A stretch of DNA of 64,000 bases from positions 120,528 through 184,527 of the forward strand of contig NZ_LMNW01000031.1 in assembly GCF_001423125.1 (NCBI RefSeq), given 5' to 3'. This DNA comes from Duganella sp. Leaf126 (GTDB lineage: Bacteria > Pseudomonadota > Gammaproteobacteria > Burkholderiales > Burkholderiaceae_D). Position numbers and translations under genes: made by a program. The number at the start of each line of letters is the position of its first letter. The stretch's first letter is position 1. Below the pieces are notes generated by a model that saw only the letters and a list, made by a program, of their open reading frames with translations, was not told where the DNA came from and ran no database searches. Shown here in pieces: positions 8,909 through 18,110 of the stretch.

Positions 8909-8934
8909 GGGGGTCCTGGAGTGAATTGAGACAG

Positions 8935-9600
8935 TTAGTGGATGAACAGCAAAGCGATAACGACAGGAACCAGCGCACCGAGGCCCACCATGGGCCAGGT
9001 GAACGGCCGCTTGGCTGCGTGGAACTTCAGGATCAGCAGGCCGGTGAGGCAGAACACCAGGCACATGACGGCAAACAGGTCGATGAACCAGTTCCAGGCC
9101 ACACCGGTGTTGCGGCCCTTGTGCACATCGTTGAGCCAGGAAATCCAGCCGCGATCGGTTTTTTCGTATTCGGCCGTGCCGCCTTCGAGCTCGATGCGCA
9201 CCCAGGCATCGCCGCCGGCGCGCGGCATGGCCAGGTAAATGTCTTCGGCCGACCATTCGGCCGCGCGCCCGCCCGCCTGCACCTGCCAGGTGTCTTGCAG
9301 CCATTGCTCGGCCGGCGGCGGCAGCGGCGCCTTGGCGCCGTCGTGCGTGGCCGCGTCGGCGCGCAACTGCGCCAGCAAGGCGGCAGGCACCGTCGCCTCG
9401 CGGCGGGTGATGGTGGGCTTGGCCTCGATTTGCGCAGCGTGGTTGAGCGTGATGCCGGTGATCGAAAACAGCAGCATGCCGAGCAGGCATAACGCCGAGC
9501 TGATCCAGTGCCACTGGTGCAGGTGCTTGAGCCACACGGCGCGGCTGGCCTGGGCAGCCTGGGCGAGCTGGGGAGCATGGTGGACGGGCGGTGCGCTCAA
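8935..9600 (-). CDS. PepSY-associated membrane protein, first gene of Fur-boxed operon (221 aa)
   Basis: This is an inner-membrane protein of the PepSY_TM group, with a transmembrane segment at about 33-54 (following the His-rich stretch KHLHQWHW) and two more at about 170-220. The periplasmic region between them ends in WLNDVHKGRN. Conserved His near the membrane segments resemble heme ligands of PepSY-type ferric reductases, so transmembrane electron transfer is the likely job. This is inference. It is the promoter-proximal gene of a five-gene operon; the Fur palindrome at 9647-9667 lies 47 bases before its start codon. Confidence 0.87.
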   Translation of the reverse strand: MSAPPVHHAPQLAQAAQASRAVWLKHLHQWHWISSALCLLGMLLFSITGITLNHAAQIEAKPTITRREATVPAALLAQLRADAATHDGAKAPLPPPAEQWLQDTWQVQAGGRAAEWSAEDIYLAMPRAGGDAWVRIELEGGTAEYEKTDRGWISWLNDVHKGRNTGVAWNWFIDLFAVMCLVFCLTGLLILKFHAAKRPFTWPMVGLGALVPVVIALLFIH

Positions 9601-9646
9601 CGGTAAATCCTCGATGAAATTTAAGGTAACAAACTGCCACCAACCG

Positions 9647-9667
9647 AAATGATAATAATTATCATTT
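9647..9667 (-). promoter_or_regulatory. Fur box (perfect 21-bp palindrome)
   Basis: AAATGATAAT (9647-9656), a central A (9657) and ATTATCATTT (9658-9667) form a perfect inverted repeat that matches the ferric uptake regulator consensus built from GATAAT units. It lies in front of the minus-strand PepSY operon and 130 bases from the divergent plus-strand gene. Repression by Fur with iron and induction under iron starvation follow from knowledge of the regulator. Confidence 0.93.
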
Positions 9668-9796
9668 ATGATGTCAATCCGGGCTGTGTATCCGTCATGT
9701 AAAGTCGCGGTGGCAGTTAGGTGCGTGCGCGAACGGAATCGCCGGCAACGCCGGCCTACCCTCTACCCCATTTGAATTTCACCGTGGAGGCGCACC

Positions 9797-10294
9797 ATGC
9801 CCTTGTACTCGCAAGACCAGATCCAGACCATTGCCAGCAAAATCAAGGATGTGCGATTCGGCATGTTCACCACCTGCGACGCCGATCAGCTGCTCACGAG
9901 CCGGCCCCTGACCACGCAGCAGATCGACAACGAAGGCAATCTCTGGTTCTTCACCACCGACGAGGCCGCGTTCACGCTGGACCTGCCCAGGCACCCGGAC
10001 GTCAACATCAGCTATTCGGCCCCCGAGCGCCAGCTCTACCTGTCGATCGCGGGCCAGGCCTTCCTGCTCAAGGACAAGGCCAAGGCGCGCGAATTGTGGA
10101 CGCCGGAAGCGCGCAACTGGTTCCCCAAGGGCGTGGACGACCCGCACCTGACGCTGATCCGCGTGCGCATCCAGTCGGCCGAATACTGGGATGCCGGCTC
10201 CAGCAAGATGACCCAGCTGGTGCAGATGGCCAGAAAAGCCCTGACCGGCCGCTCGACGATCCGGATGGACCGTCCGACCACGATCTGCCTGTAA
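9797..10294 (+). CDS. Pyridoxamine 5'-phosphate oxidase-family protein (general stress type, 165 aa)
   Basis: This is a split-barrel flavin-binding-fold protein of the general stress protein 26 type. The N-terminal part reads IKDVRFGMFTTCDAD, then SRPLTTQQIDNEGNLWFFTTD, the usual motif order of this group; VNISYSAPERQLYLSIAG marks the middle strand. The exact substrate is unknown; some relatives bind FMN, FAD or F420, and many have no known reaction. GGAGG about eight bases before ATG 9797 fixes the start. It is divergent from the iron-regulated operon and convergent with the repair cassette. Whether the Fur box also affects it is open. Confidence 0.85.
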   Translation: MPLYSQDQIQTIASKIKDVRFGMFTTCDADQLLTSRPLTTQQIDNEGNLWFFTTDEAAFTLDLPRHPDVNISYSAPERQLYLSIAGQAFLLKDKAKARELWTPEARNWFPKGVDDPHLTLIRVRIQSAEYWDAGSSKMTQLVQMARKALTGRSTIRMDRPTTICL

Positions 10295-10358
10295 CACGCG
10301 TCCCTGCGCCCGCACCGGCGCCCGCTGGCACCCGTCCAGCGCGCCAGGCAGTGTCCGG

Positions 10359-11054
10359 CTAGCGCCCTTCCCTTCGCACCGTTGCCGGCACTTCCACCAC
10401 GGCGTCGCCGCTGGTGACGAACAGGCGCTCGTCCGGTGCCGGCACCACCGCATGGCCGCCGGTAAAGGCGCCGAAGGCGGGCAGCACGATGCGCTGGCCG
10501 TCCGCCATGAAGCACGGCAGCGACACCGATTCCCACCCCGAGCGCAGGCGGTACACCGGATGCACGTGGCCGGCCATCAGGTAGCCGGTCGCCAGCAGAT
10601 CCGGGTGGTGGCAAAACGCGAACGGCCCCTGGTGCATCGGTTCGTCCGCCATGGCCATCGCCAGCCACGGCGGCGGATCGCCCGCATGCAGGTCGTGGTT
10701 GCCGCGCACCAGCGTCAGCCCCAGCGCCGGCTGCTGCGCGCGCCAGTGCCGCAGGGCCGCCATGGTCGATGCCGCGTGCGCCGCCTTTGCATGCAAGAAG
10801 TCGCCGAGAAACAGCACCTGGCGCGCGCCATGGCGCGCCACCAGGCGGTCGAGCGCCGCCAGGTTGGCCAGCGTCGTGCCGCCCGGGACCGGCACGCCGA
10901 GGGCGCGGAACGAGGCCGCCTTGCCGAAGTGGATGTCGGCAATCACCAGCATCCGTTCGCGCGGCCAGTACAGCGCCTTTTCGGGCAGCAGCCAGACCAG
11001 TTCACCGGCCAGCTCGATCGCCAGCGCACCGTGCTCGTCGGGCAGCGCGCTCAT
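10359..11054 (-). CDS. pdeM: Ligase-associated DNA damage response phosphoesterase PdeM (231 aa)
   Basis: This is a calcineurin-like metallophosphoesterase of the four-gene ligase-associated DNA repair cassette. Metal-binding motifs appear in order: [10 protein letters not shown] (D-x-H), FLGDFLHA (G-D-x-x-x-H), VRGNHDLH (G-N-H-D), then CHHPD and AGHVHP (G-H-x-H). The start at 11054 overlaps the helicase stop as ATGA, so translation is coupled. It is the last gene of the operon. The nuclease target in cells is not defined for this subfamily; neighbouring ligase, helicase and exonuclease argue for repair of DNA ends or nicks. Confidence 0.92.
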   Translation of the reverse strand: MSALPDEHGALAIELAGELVWLLPEKALYWPRERMLVIADIHFGKAASFRALGVPVPGGTTLANLAALDRLVARHGARQVLFLGDFLHAKAAHAASTMAALRHWRAQQPALGLTLVRGNHDLHAGDPPPWLAMAMADEPMHQGPFAFCHHPDLLATGYLMAGHVHPVYRLRSGWESVSLPCFMADGQRIVLPAFGAFTGGHAVVPAPDERLFVTSGDAVVEVPATVRREGR

Positions 11055-14000
11055 GGTCCGGCCGCCTTTTCCAGTTCGCGCACCATGCGCGCCACCCGGT
11101 CCGACAGTTTTTCGGTACTGAGTTTTTCGCGGAAGCGTTCCACCATCAGCGCAAAGCCGAACGGCGTGGCGCGCGCGGTCGCATGAAAGCTGATGCGGCG
11201 CGCCTGCAGTTCTTCCAGCGTGGCGCGCAGGCGCGTGAGCTCCAGTTCCTGCTCCAGCACTTCGCGCTGGGCCTGGGTCAGCAGCAGGTTGCCGGCATCG
11301 TGCTGGCGGAACACGGAAAAGAACAGCGCCGACGACGCCTGCAGCTGGCGCGCGCTCTTGGACTGCCCGGGAAAACCCTGGAAAATCAGGCCGGCAATGC
11401 GGGCGATTTCGCGGAAGCGCCGCTGCGACAGCTCGGTGGCGTTCAGGCTGGAGAGCACGTCTTCGAGCAACCGGTCGGTGCCGAACAGGCCGGCGTCGGC
11501 GCCGTGGCCCACGTCCAGTACCGCCGCCCAGTCCACCTCCTGCGCTGCCAGCAGTTCGAAACCGTAGTCGTTGACGGCGATCGAAAACGTCACCGGCGTC
11601 AGGCGCGCCACGCGCCAGGCGATCAGCGAGGCCAGGCCGATGTGCACCGAGCGGCCGGCAAACGGAAACATGAACAGGTGCCGCCCTTCGCGGCTGTGCA
11701 TGGTCTCGATCACGGTGGTGTCGGGCGTGGGCAGCGCCGACCATTTCTGCTGGGTGGCCAGCAGCGGCGCGATCGCCCGCATTTCCGGGCCCAGCGTGTC
11801 GGCGCCGTTCATCGTGGCCAGGCGCAGCTGCTCGAGCGCGGCGTGGGCCAGCTCGGACGACATCGGCATCTTGCCGCCCTGCCAGCGCGGCACGGCGCCG
11901 CGGCTGCCGGTGGCGCGCCGCACGTAGGCCGTCATTTCGTGCAGGCGCACGAATTCCAGGATGCGGCCGGCAAACAGGAAATGGTCGCCTTTCTTGAGGC
12001 GCGAAATGAACGATTCCTCGACGCTGCCGAGACGTCCGCCGCTCACGTACTTCACCTGCAGGCTGGCGTCGGACACGATGGTGCCGATGCCCATCCGGTG
12101 GCGGCGGCCGATGGTGACGTCGGGCACGCGGTAGACGCCCTCCTCGTCCGGCAGCACGCGCCGGTATTCGGGATACACGGCCAGGGTCTGTCCGCCACGG
12201 GCGACGAAGTCGAGCGCCCACTGCCATTCCTCATCGGTGAGGTCGCGGAACGACCAGGCAGTACGCACTTCTGCCAGCAGCTCCTCCGAGCGGAAGCCGC
12301 CGCCCAGGGCGATGGTCACCAGGTGCTGCACCAGCACGTCGAGCGGCTTGTAGGGCACCGGCCGCGCCTCGATGTCGCGCGCCGCCACGGCCTGGCGCGC
12401 GCCGGCCGCTTCCAGCAGCTCCATGCTCTGGGTGGGCACCAGCGTCAGGCGCGAGACGCGGCCCGGCGCGTGGCCGCTGCGGCCGGCCCGCTGCAGCAGC
12501 CGGGCGATGCCCTTGGCGCTGCCGATCTGCAGCACCCGCTCGACCGGTAAAAAGTCGACCCCCAGGTCCAGGCTCGAGGTGCAGATCACGGCTTTGAGCT
12601 GGCCGCTTTTCAGGCCCGATTCGACCCAGTCGCGCACCTCCTTGGCCAGCGAGCCGTGGTGCAGCGCGATCAGGCCGGCCCAGTCGGGACGGGCGTCGAG
12701 CATGTTCTGGTACCACAGTTCCGCCTGCGAGCGGGTGTTGGTAAACACCAGCGTGGTGGCGTGCTGCGCGATTTCCGCAATCACGCGCGGCAGCATCTGC
12801 AGTCCCAGGTGGCCGCCCCACGGAAAGCGCGACGGATGATCGGGGATCAGGGTATCGACCACGATGTCCTTGGCGACATGGCCTTCGACCGCCACCCCGT
12901 CCGCCATCAGCGCCTGCCGCGCCTGCGCCAGGTTGCCCAGCGTGGCCGACAGGCCCCAGACCACCAGGCCCGGATTCCATTGCCGCAGGCGCGCCAGCGC
13001 CAGCTGGGTCTGCACGCCGCGCTTGTTGCCCATCAGTTCGTGCCATTCGTCGATGATCACCATGTCCAGCTGCGCAAACTGGGTCAGCGCATCGGCCTTG
13101 CTCAGCATCAGGGTCAGGCTTTCCGGGGTGGTGACCAGCGCATCGGGCAGGCGCTTGTTCTGGCGCGCGCGCTGGGCCGAACCGGTATCGCCGGTGCGCG
13201 CCTCGATCTGCCAGGACGGCAGCAAATCGGTGGCCGACTCCTGCAAGGCGCGCAAGGTGTCGGCGGCCAGCGCCCGCATCGGCGTGAGCCACAGCACCTT
13301 GATGCCGGCGCGCGGCCGCTTGGGCAAGGCTGCGCGCTGCAGGGCCGCGAACCACACCGCATAGGTTTTACCGGCGCCGGTGCTCGCGTGCAGCAGGCCC
13401 GACTGGCCGGCCAGGGCCGCCTGCCAGACCTCGCGCTGGAATGGAAACACCTTCCAGCCGCGCGCAGCAAACCAGGCCCTGGCCTGGGTCGGCGACGGGC
13501 CGCTGGCTTTGCGGGCAGTCATCGCTGCGCGGTCCCCGGCGGGTTTTACTGCCCGCGCGCCTCCCGGCGCACCTTTTGGCGTGCCTCCCGGCGCGTCTTT
13601 CGGCGTGCCCTCCGGCGCGTCTTTCGTCGTGCCCTCCGGCGCGTCTTTCGGCGCGCCCTCCGGCACACCTTTTGGCGAGCCTTCCAGCGCACATTTCGGC
13701 GAGCATTCCGGTGCGTCTTTCGGCGCGCCTCCCGGCGCGTCTTTCGGCGTGCCTCCCGGCGCGTCTTTCGGCGTGCCCCCCGGCGCGTCTTTCGGCGAGT
13801 CTTCCGGCGCGTCTTTCGGCGTGCCCCCCAGCGCGGCTTTCGGCGTGCCCTCGGGCGCGGCAGCAGCTTTGCGACCGGCACCGCCTGCAGTTTCCGCCGA
13901 CAGCGCAGGTGCCGGTGCCCCAGCGGCCCTGGCGCGCCGGCTGCGCGCTGTGGACGCGACGGCAAGCTGCGCAGCACTGACGGCAGCAGCATCGTCTGGT

Positions 14001-14224
14001 GTGGCGGGACCGCCGGTATTGGCAGCCTTTGCCGTGCCGCCATGACGGTTCGCTGCCGTCATCGCGGTCGCCTCGTCGTTGTCCGGTCCGGCGGCGGGAT
14101 GGCCGGAAGCGCCGGGCGTGACCGCCAGTGCTGGCGGGCTTTGCGGTGCGGCGCCCGCAGACCCTGGCTTGTTGCGCGGCCGGGCCAGCTGGGCGCGCAA
14201 GGTGGCGCTGTGGCGCGCGGTCAT
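11051..14224 (-). CDS. Ligase-associated DEXH-box helicase (Lhr-like) with long repeat-bearing N-terminus (1057 aa)
   Basis: This is a superfamily 2 ATP-dependent DNA helicase. Motifs are Walker A (ASTGAGKT, near residue 280), DEWH ([12 protein letters not shown]), WGLSATLG and [12 protein letters not shown], followed by the Lhr-core winged-helix and C-terminal domains. The first 240 residues are disordered Ala/Pro/Lys/Gly-rich sequence containing twelve 8-residue repeats of the form G-T-P-K-D-A-P-x. Family members are usually near 820 residues. An internal ATG at 13522 ([13 protein letters not shown]) would give 823 residues and skip the repeats. The ATG at 14224 overlaps the ligase stop as ATGA, which favours the long form, but both starts are possible and both begin with MTAR. 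It lies between the ligase and pdeM in the operon. Confidence 0.9.
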   Translation of the reverse strand: MTARHSATLRAQLARPRNKPGSAGAAPQSPPALAVTPGASGHPAAGPDNDEATAMTAANRHGGTAKAANTGGPATPDDAAAVSAAQLAVASTARSRRARAAGAPAPALSAETAGGAGRKAAAAPEGTPKAALGGTPKDAPEDSPKDAPGGTPKDAPGGTPKDAPGGAPKDAPECSPKCALEGSPKGVPEGAPKDAPEGTTKDAPEGTPKDAPGGTPKGAPGGARAVKPAGDRAAMTARKASGPSPTQARAWFAARGWKVFPFQREVWQAALAGQSGLLHASTGAGKTYAVWFAALQRAALPKRPRAGIKVLWLTPMRALAADTLRALQESATDLLPSWQIEARTGDTGSAQRARQNKRLPDALVTTPESLTLMLSKADALTQFAQLDMVIIDEWHELMGNKRGVQTQLALARLRQWNPGLVVWGLSATLGNLAQARQALMADGVAVEGHVAKDIVVDTLIPDHPSRFPWGGHLGLQMLPRVIAEIAQHATTLVFTNTRSQAELWYQNMLDARPDWAGLIALHHGSLAKEVRDWVESGLKSGQLKAVICTSSLDLGVDFLPVERVLQIGSAKGIARLLQRAGRSGHAPGRVSRLTLVPTQSMELLEAAGARQAVAARDIEARPVPYKPLDVLVQHLVTIALGGGFRSEELLAEVRTAWSFRDLTDEEWQWALDFVARGGQTLAVYPEYRRVLPDEEGVYRVPDVTIGRRHRMGIGTIVSDASLQVKYVSGGRLGSVEESFISRLKKGDHFLFAGRILEFVRLHEMTAYVRRATGSRGAVPRWQGGKMPMSSELAHAALEQLRLATMNGADTLGPEMRAIAPLLATQQKWSALPTPDTTVIETMHSREGRHLFMFPFAGRSVHIGLASLIAWRVARLTPVTFSIAVNDYGFELLAAQEVDWAAVLDVGHGADAGLFGTDRLLEDVLSSLNATELSQRRFREIARIAGLIFQGFPGQSKSARQLQASSALFFSVFRQHDAGNLLLTQAQREVLEQELELTRLRATLEELQARRISFHATARATPFGFALMVERFREKLSTEKLSDRVARMVRELEKAAGP
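13560..13847 (-). repeat. 24-bp minisatellite, 12 tandem units, inside the helicase gene
   Basis: Twelve uninterrupted 24-bp units run from 13560 to 13847. The plus-strand unit begins CCTCCCGGCGCGTC and ends TTTCGGCGTG. Units at 13584, 13728 and 13752 are identical and the others differ at a few positions; a decayed thirteenth follows to 13871. On the coding strand each unit encodes eight residues (G-T/S/A-P-K-D-A-P-G/E). Because 24 is a multiple of three, copy-number change keeps the frame. Confidence 0.95.
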
Positions 14225-15867
14225 GGCGCGACCAGCAGGCTTTTCAGCGCATCGAGCGTGTCGGCCTGCTCGACGGTCTTGTCGGTGCGCTGGCGCAGGA
14301 TGCGCGGGAACCGCACCGCGATGCCGGACTTGTGGCGCGGCGAGCTGGCAATGCCCTCGAAGCCGATCTCGAACACCATGCTCGGCGTGACGCTGCGCAC
14401 CGGGCCGAATTTTTCGATCGTGGTGCGGCGGATCGCATGATCGACCTTGGCGATCTCGGCGTCGGTCAGGCCCGAGTAGGCCTTGGCGAACGGCACCAGC
14501 TTGCGCCCGCCTTCCGCGGCGCTGTCCTCATCCCACACGGCAAACGTGTAATCGGTGTAGAGCGAGGCGCGGCGGCCATGCCCGGCCTGGGCGTAGATCA
14601 GCACGGCGTCGATGCTGTACGGGTCGATCTTCCATTTCCACCAGGTGCCGACGTTCTTGGTGCGGCCCACACCGTATTCAGCATCGGCCGCCTTGAGCAT
14701 CATCCCTTCCACGCCGCGCTGGCGCGATTCGGTGCGGATCTCGGCCAGGTGCTCCCAGCTGTCGGCACGGATCACCGGCGCCAGGCGCAGCTGCGGTGCG
14801 CCCTGCTGCACCTTGAGCGACGCCACCAGTTCTTCGAGCATGGCGCGGCGCTGCGACTGCGGCAAGGTGCGCAGGTCGCGGCCCTCGTATTCGAGCAGGT
14901 CGTAGGCGACCAGCACGACCGGCAGCTCGCCGAGCAGGCGCGCCGAGACCTGCTTGCGGCCCATGCGCTTTTGCAGGTCGGCAAACGGCGCCGGTGCATC
15001 GCCGCCGTGCCAGACCAGGATTTCGCCGTCGATCACCACGCCGTCGGGCAGGCGCAGCACGGCCAGTTCCGGAAAGCGTTCGGTGATCAGGTCTTCGCCG
15101 CGCGACCACAGCCAGTTCTGGCCGTCGCGGCTGACCAGCTGGGCGCGCATGCCATCGTACTTCCATTCCACCTGCCACTGCGCCAGGTCGCCCAGTGACG
15201 CCGGTTCGCGGTCGAGCTGATGGGCCAGGAAGAACGGGTAAGGCTGGCCGCCGCGCTGCGCGTGCTCCTCGGCCGTGTGTTCGGCGATCAGTTGCTGGAA
15301 GCCGGCTGCGGTGGGCTTGATGCTGCCGTCGGTCCAGCCCATCAGGCGCTGGGCGATCAGCTTGCTGTCCAGGCCGGCAATCGCGCTCAACGCGCGCGTG
15401 ACCAGCAGGCGCGAGACGCCGACCCGGAAGCCGCCGCCGATCAGCTTGGTCAGCAGAAAGCGCTCGCGCGTGTCGAGCTGGTCCCAGTAAAGCAGCAAGG
15501 CGCTGCGCACGGTGCCGGGGTCGGCGCCGCGCAGCGGGGCGATGCCCAGCTCGATCCAGTCGGCCAGCCCGATCTCGCTCGGCTGGTTCGGCGGCGGCAG
15601 GATGTGGGCAATGGTCTCGGCCAGGTCGCCGACCGCGTGATAGCACTCGTCGAACAGCCAGTCGTCGAGGCCCGAGTATTCGATGGCAAACTGGCGCAGC
15701 AGCTTGGTAGGCACGGCCTGGCGCGGCTTGCCGCCGGCCAGGAAATACACGGCCCACGCAGCGTCGGCCGGTGCGGCGGTACGAAAATACTGCTGCAAGG
15801 CGTTGAGCTTGCGCGTGGTGGACGTGGTTTCGTCGAGTTCCGCATACAGCTGGGCAAAGTCACGCAT
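14221..15867 (-). CDS. ATP-dependent DNA ligase (548 aa)
   Basis: This enzyme seals nicks in DNA using ATP. The N-terminal DNA-binding domain covers about residues 1-200. The adenylation domain contains the nucleotidyl-lysine motif [10 protein letters not shown], then DGEILVW and [16 protein letters not shown], and WWKWKID leads into the C-terminal OB-fold, with [11 protein letters not shown] as the final motif. Start 15867 ([12 protein letters not shown]) is the usual family start and overlaps the exonuclease stop by eight bases; the open frame further upstream is shadow. It is second in the repair operon, and its stop overlaps the helicase start. It is distinct from the essential NAD-dependent LigA, which is not in this window. 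Confidence 0.95.
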   Translation of the reverse strand: MRDFAQLYAELDETTSTTRKLNALQQYFRTAAPADAAWAVYFLAGGKPRQAVPTKLLRQFAIEYSGLDDWLFDECYHAVGDLAETIAHILPPPNQPSEIGLADWIELGIAPLRGADPGTVRSALLLYWDQLDTRERFLLTKLIGGGFRVGVSRLLVTRALSAIAGLDSKLIAQRLMGWTDGSIKPTAAGFQQLIAEHTAEEHAQRGGQPYPFFLAHQLDREPASLGDLAQWQVEWKYDGMRAQLVSRDGQNWLWSRGEDLITERFPELAVLRLPDGVVIDGEILVWHGGDAPAPFADLQKRMGRKQVSARLLGELPVVLVAYDLLEYEGRDLRTLPQSQRRAMLEELVASLKVQQGAPQLRLAPVIRADSWEHLAEIRTESRQRGVEGMMLKAADAEYGVGRTKNVGTWWKWKIDPYSIDAVLIYAQAGHGRRASLYTDYTFAVWDEDSAAEGGRKLVPFAKAYSGLTDAEIAKVDHAIRRTTIEKFGPVRSVTPSMVFEIGFEGIASSPRHKSGIAVRFPRILRQRTDKTVEQADTLDALKSLLVAP

Positions 15868-17077
15868 GGCCGGCCCCCGGTGCGCTGCCGCTGTCCGGCC
15901 CAGGGGCGGCCGCGCTGGCGACCGGTGCCGTCCCGGCAGCGACCGGCTTGCTGCCGGTGGCGCCGTCCGCCGCCCGGCTGGCGGCGCCGGCTGCGCCAGC
16001 ATCGGCGGCGCGCGCTGCCGCACCACCGGCGGCGCCCGCCGGCGCAACATCGGAGACGCCCGGCGCAGCAGCAGCGTCGTCCGCCTCGTCGTCGCCGTAC
16101 TCGGTGTCGAAGCCGCTGGCCTGCAGGCCCTGCTGCTGCAACCAGCGCACCAGCACCGCAATCGAGCCATGGGTGACGATCACCCGCTCGGCGCCGGTGG
16201 CGCTGATCGCCTGCATCAGGCCGGGCCAGTCGGCGTGGTCGGACAGTACGAAGCCGCGGTCGACGCCGCGCCGCCGGCGCGCGCCGCGCAGCTGCATCCA
16301 GCCGCTGGCAAACGCATCGGAAAAGTCGCCGAAGCGCTTGACCCAGGGCGAGCCGGCCGCCGAGGGCGGCGCGATCACCAGCGCACGCTTGAGGTCTTCC
16401 TTGGCCACGTCGCCCACCATGACGGTCGGCGGCAACCATACGCCGCTGTCACGGTACACGGTATTGAGGGTCTGCACGGCGCCGTGGCAGACGATGGGGC
16501 CGATGTCGGGCTCGAGGCCGCTCAGGATGCGCTGCGCCTTGCCGAAGCTGTAGCACTGCATGACGCTGGCACGCCCCTGTTCGGCGTTGGCGCGCCACCA
16601 GTCGTTGATGTCGGCATAGACCTCTTCCTGCGGCTGCCAGCGGTAGATCGGCAGGCCGAACGTGGATTCGGTGATGAAGGTATCGCAGCGCACCGGTTCG
16701 AACGGCGTGCAGGTGCTGTCGGCCTCGACCTTGTAGTCGCCCGACGCCACCCAGACTTCACCGCGGTACGCCATGCGCACCTGCGCCGAGCCGAGCACGT
16801 GGCCGGCCGGGTGCAGCGAAATGGTCACGCCGTTGTGGACCACGGTCTCGCCGTAGGCCAGGCCGTCGATGTGGATGTCGCCGAGGCGCGATTTCAGCAC
16901 GCCGACGCCGGGCGCGGCAGCCAGGTAATGGCGATGACCGCCGCGCGCATGGTCGCCGTGGGCGTGCGTGATCACGGCCCGTTCCACCGGCCGCCAGGGG
17001 TCGATGTAGAACTGCCCGGGCACGCAATACAGGCCTTCCTTGCGCACCACCACCATGTCGGACGTCATTGCACACAT
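15860..17077 (-). CDS. Ligase-associated DNA exonuclease, metallo-beta-lactamase fold (405 aa)
   Basis: This is the first gene of the ligase-associated repair operon. The metal-binding signature ITHAHGDHARGG (H-x-H-x-D-H) lies near residue 40, further marks are HPAGHVLGSAQ, VASGDYK and FVLSDHADWPG, and VIVTHGS closes the fold, as in SNM1/Artemis-like nucleases. After about residue 330 the protein continues for some 75 residues of Ala/Gly/Pro-rich low-complexity sequence not typical of the family core. The start at 17077 is uncertain: ATGs at codons 4 and 8 are alternatives. The manganese-dependent nuclease activity is known for relatives, not shown here. Confidence 0.92.
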   Translation of the reverse strand: MCAMTSDMVVVRKEGLYCVPGQFYIDPWRPVERAVITHAHGDHARGGHRHYLAAAPGVGVLKSRLGDIHIDGLAYGETVVHNGVTISLHPAGHVLGSAQVRMAYRGEVWVASGDYKVEADSTCTPFEPVRCDTFITESTFGLPIYRWQPQEEVYADINDWWRANAEQGRASVMQCYSFGKAQRILSGLEPDIGPIVCHGAVQTLNTVYRDSGVWLPPTVMVGDVAKEDLKRALVIAPPSAAGSPWVKRFGDFSDAFASGWMQLRGARRRRGVDRGFVLSDHADWPGLMQAISATGAERVIVTHGSIAVLVRWLQQQGLQASGFDTEYGDDEADDAAAAPGVSDVAPAGAAGGAAARAADAGAAGAASRAADGATGSKPVAAGTAPVASAAAPGPDSGSAPGAGHA

Positions 17078-17197
17078 ACGCGGCTTTCAGAACTCGATAA
17101 GCCGATTCTGCCGCGCTTGCGCACTGCCGTCTGTCACGCACCGCACCCAGCCCCGGCGGCTGGCGTCGGTGGCCGACTGCGAAGACTTCGCGTCCGC

Positions 17198-17422
17198 TCA
17201 GGCCGGATCGATGACTTCGGCGATACCGTGCAGCTCGTCGTCTTCCGATTCGTCGAGGTAGACGCGGTCGGCGCCGACCGTGAGCAGCATCGCCAGCAGG
17301 CGCGCGCGCGCTGCCTGCGTGATGTGGCGGGGCGGCGGATGGCCGCGGTGGCGGGTGGCAGCAGAAGCGGAAGTGGGCTGGCCCGTGCGCGACGGGTTGG
17401 GATTGCGTTTGCTGGTGGCCAT
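17198..17422 (-). CDS. Small hypothetical protein (74 aa)
   Basis: The product is not recognised. The first half is basic and rich in Ser, Thr, Pro and Arg (MATSKRNPNPSRTGQ), and the second half is acidic and likely helical (YLDESEDDELHGIAEV). Start 17422 has GGGGA about eight bases upstream; an in-frame ATG at 17497 would add 25 residues without better support. No membrane segment is seen. It lies 120 bases upstream of the exonuclease gene on the same strand and could be a leader gene of that operon, but the gap leaves room for a separate promoter. Confidence 0.5.
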   Translation of the reverse strand: MATSKRNPNPSRTGQPTSASAATRHRGHPPPRHITQAARARLLAMLLTVGADRVYLDESEDDELHGIAEVIDPA

Positions 17423-17582
17423 GGATTTCCCCAAAAACGCCGTGGCGGCGTGTGCGAACCAGAGTAGCGCGCACGATAGCACTGCGCCATCGGACACGGC
17501 TTAGTATGCTGTAGGAGGAACTGACGGCAACCGCGCGCTTGCGCTAACATAGGCGTTTTTCCCGTTCCGACAGCCGACCACC

Positions 17583-18089
17583 ATGACTTTTACCCTCAAC
17601 GACACCGCCTACGGCACCGACACCCCGGCAGCCAAGCACGCCATGTTCGACGACCTGCGCGCGCAGCTGACCGGCCTGGTGCACGGCGAGTCCGACCTGA
17701 TCGCCAACTCTGCCAACTTCAGCTCGCTCGTGTTCAACGCCATGCCGGGGCTGAACTGGGCCGGTTTCTATTTCCTCCAGGGCGATGAACTGGTGCTGGG
17801 ACCGTTCCAGGGCAAGCCGGCCTGCATCCGCATCAAGAAAGGCCGTGGCGTGTGCGGCACCACGGTCGTGGAAGGCAAGGCCATCGTCGTGCCCGACGTG
17901 CACGCGTTCCCGGGGCATATCGCCTGCGACGTCAATTCCCGCTCGGAGCTGGTGGTGCCGGTGCGCCGTCCTGACGGCCAGATCATGGGCGTGTTCGACC
18001 TCGACAGCCCGCTGCCGAACCGCTTCGACCAGGACGACGCCGACGGCATCGCGTCGCTGGTGGCGATCCTGGAAAAAACCCTGGCCTGA
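17583..18089 (+). CDS. msrC: Free methionine-R-sulfoxide reductase, GAF domain (168 aa)
   Basis: This enzyme reduces free methionine-R-sulfoxide in the cytoplasm, using a GAF fold and three cysteines. The cysteines are at 81, 91 and 115 (KPACIRIKKGRGVCGTT and HIACDVNSRSE). The spacing of 10 and 24 residues equals that of Cys84, Cys94 and Cys118 in E. coli MsrC. Length is normal. It stands alone between two minus-strand genes and needs thioredoxin-type reductants encoded elsewhere. Confidence 0.94.
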   Translation: MTFTLNDTAYGTDTPAAKHAMFDDLRAQLTGLVHGESDLIANSANFSSLVFNAMPGLNWAGFYFLQGDELVLGPFQGKPACIRIKKGRGVCGTTVVEGKAIVVPDVHAFPGHIACDVNSRSELVVPVRRPDGQIMGVFDLDSPLPNRFDQDDADGIASLVAILEKTLA

Positions 18090-18110
18090 GCCCGGTAACC
18101 GCAACCGGCC

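Noticed and set aside
10295-10358. Inverted repeat CGCTGG / CCAGCG considered as a terminator
   Set aside because: Only six base pairs, a 7-base loop and no T run.
13560-13871. Regular repeats considered as a CRISPR array
   Set aside because: Units of 24 bases abut with no spacers and encode an in-frame peptide repeat, so this is a coding minisatellite.
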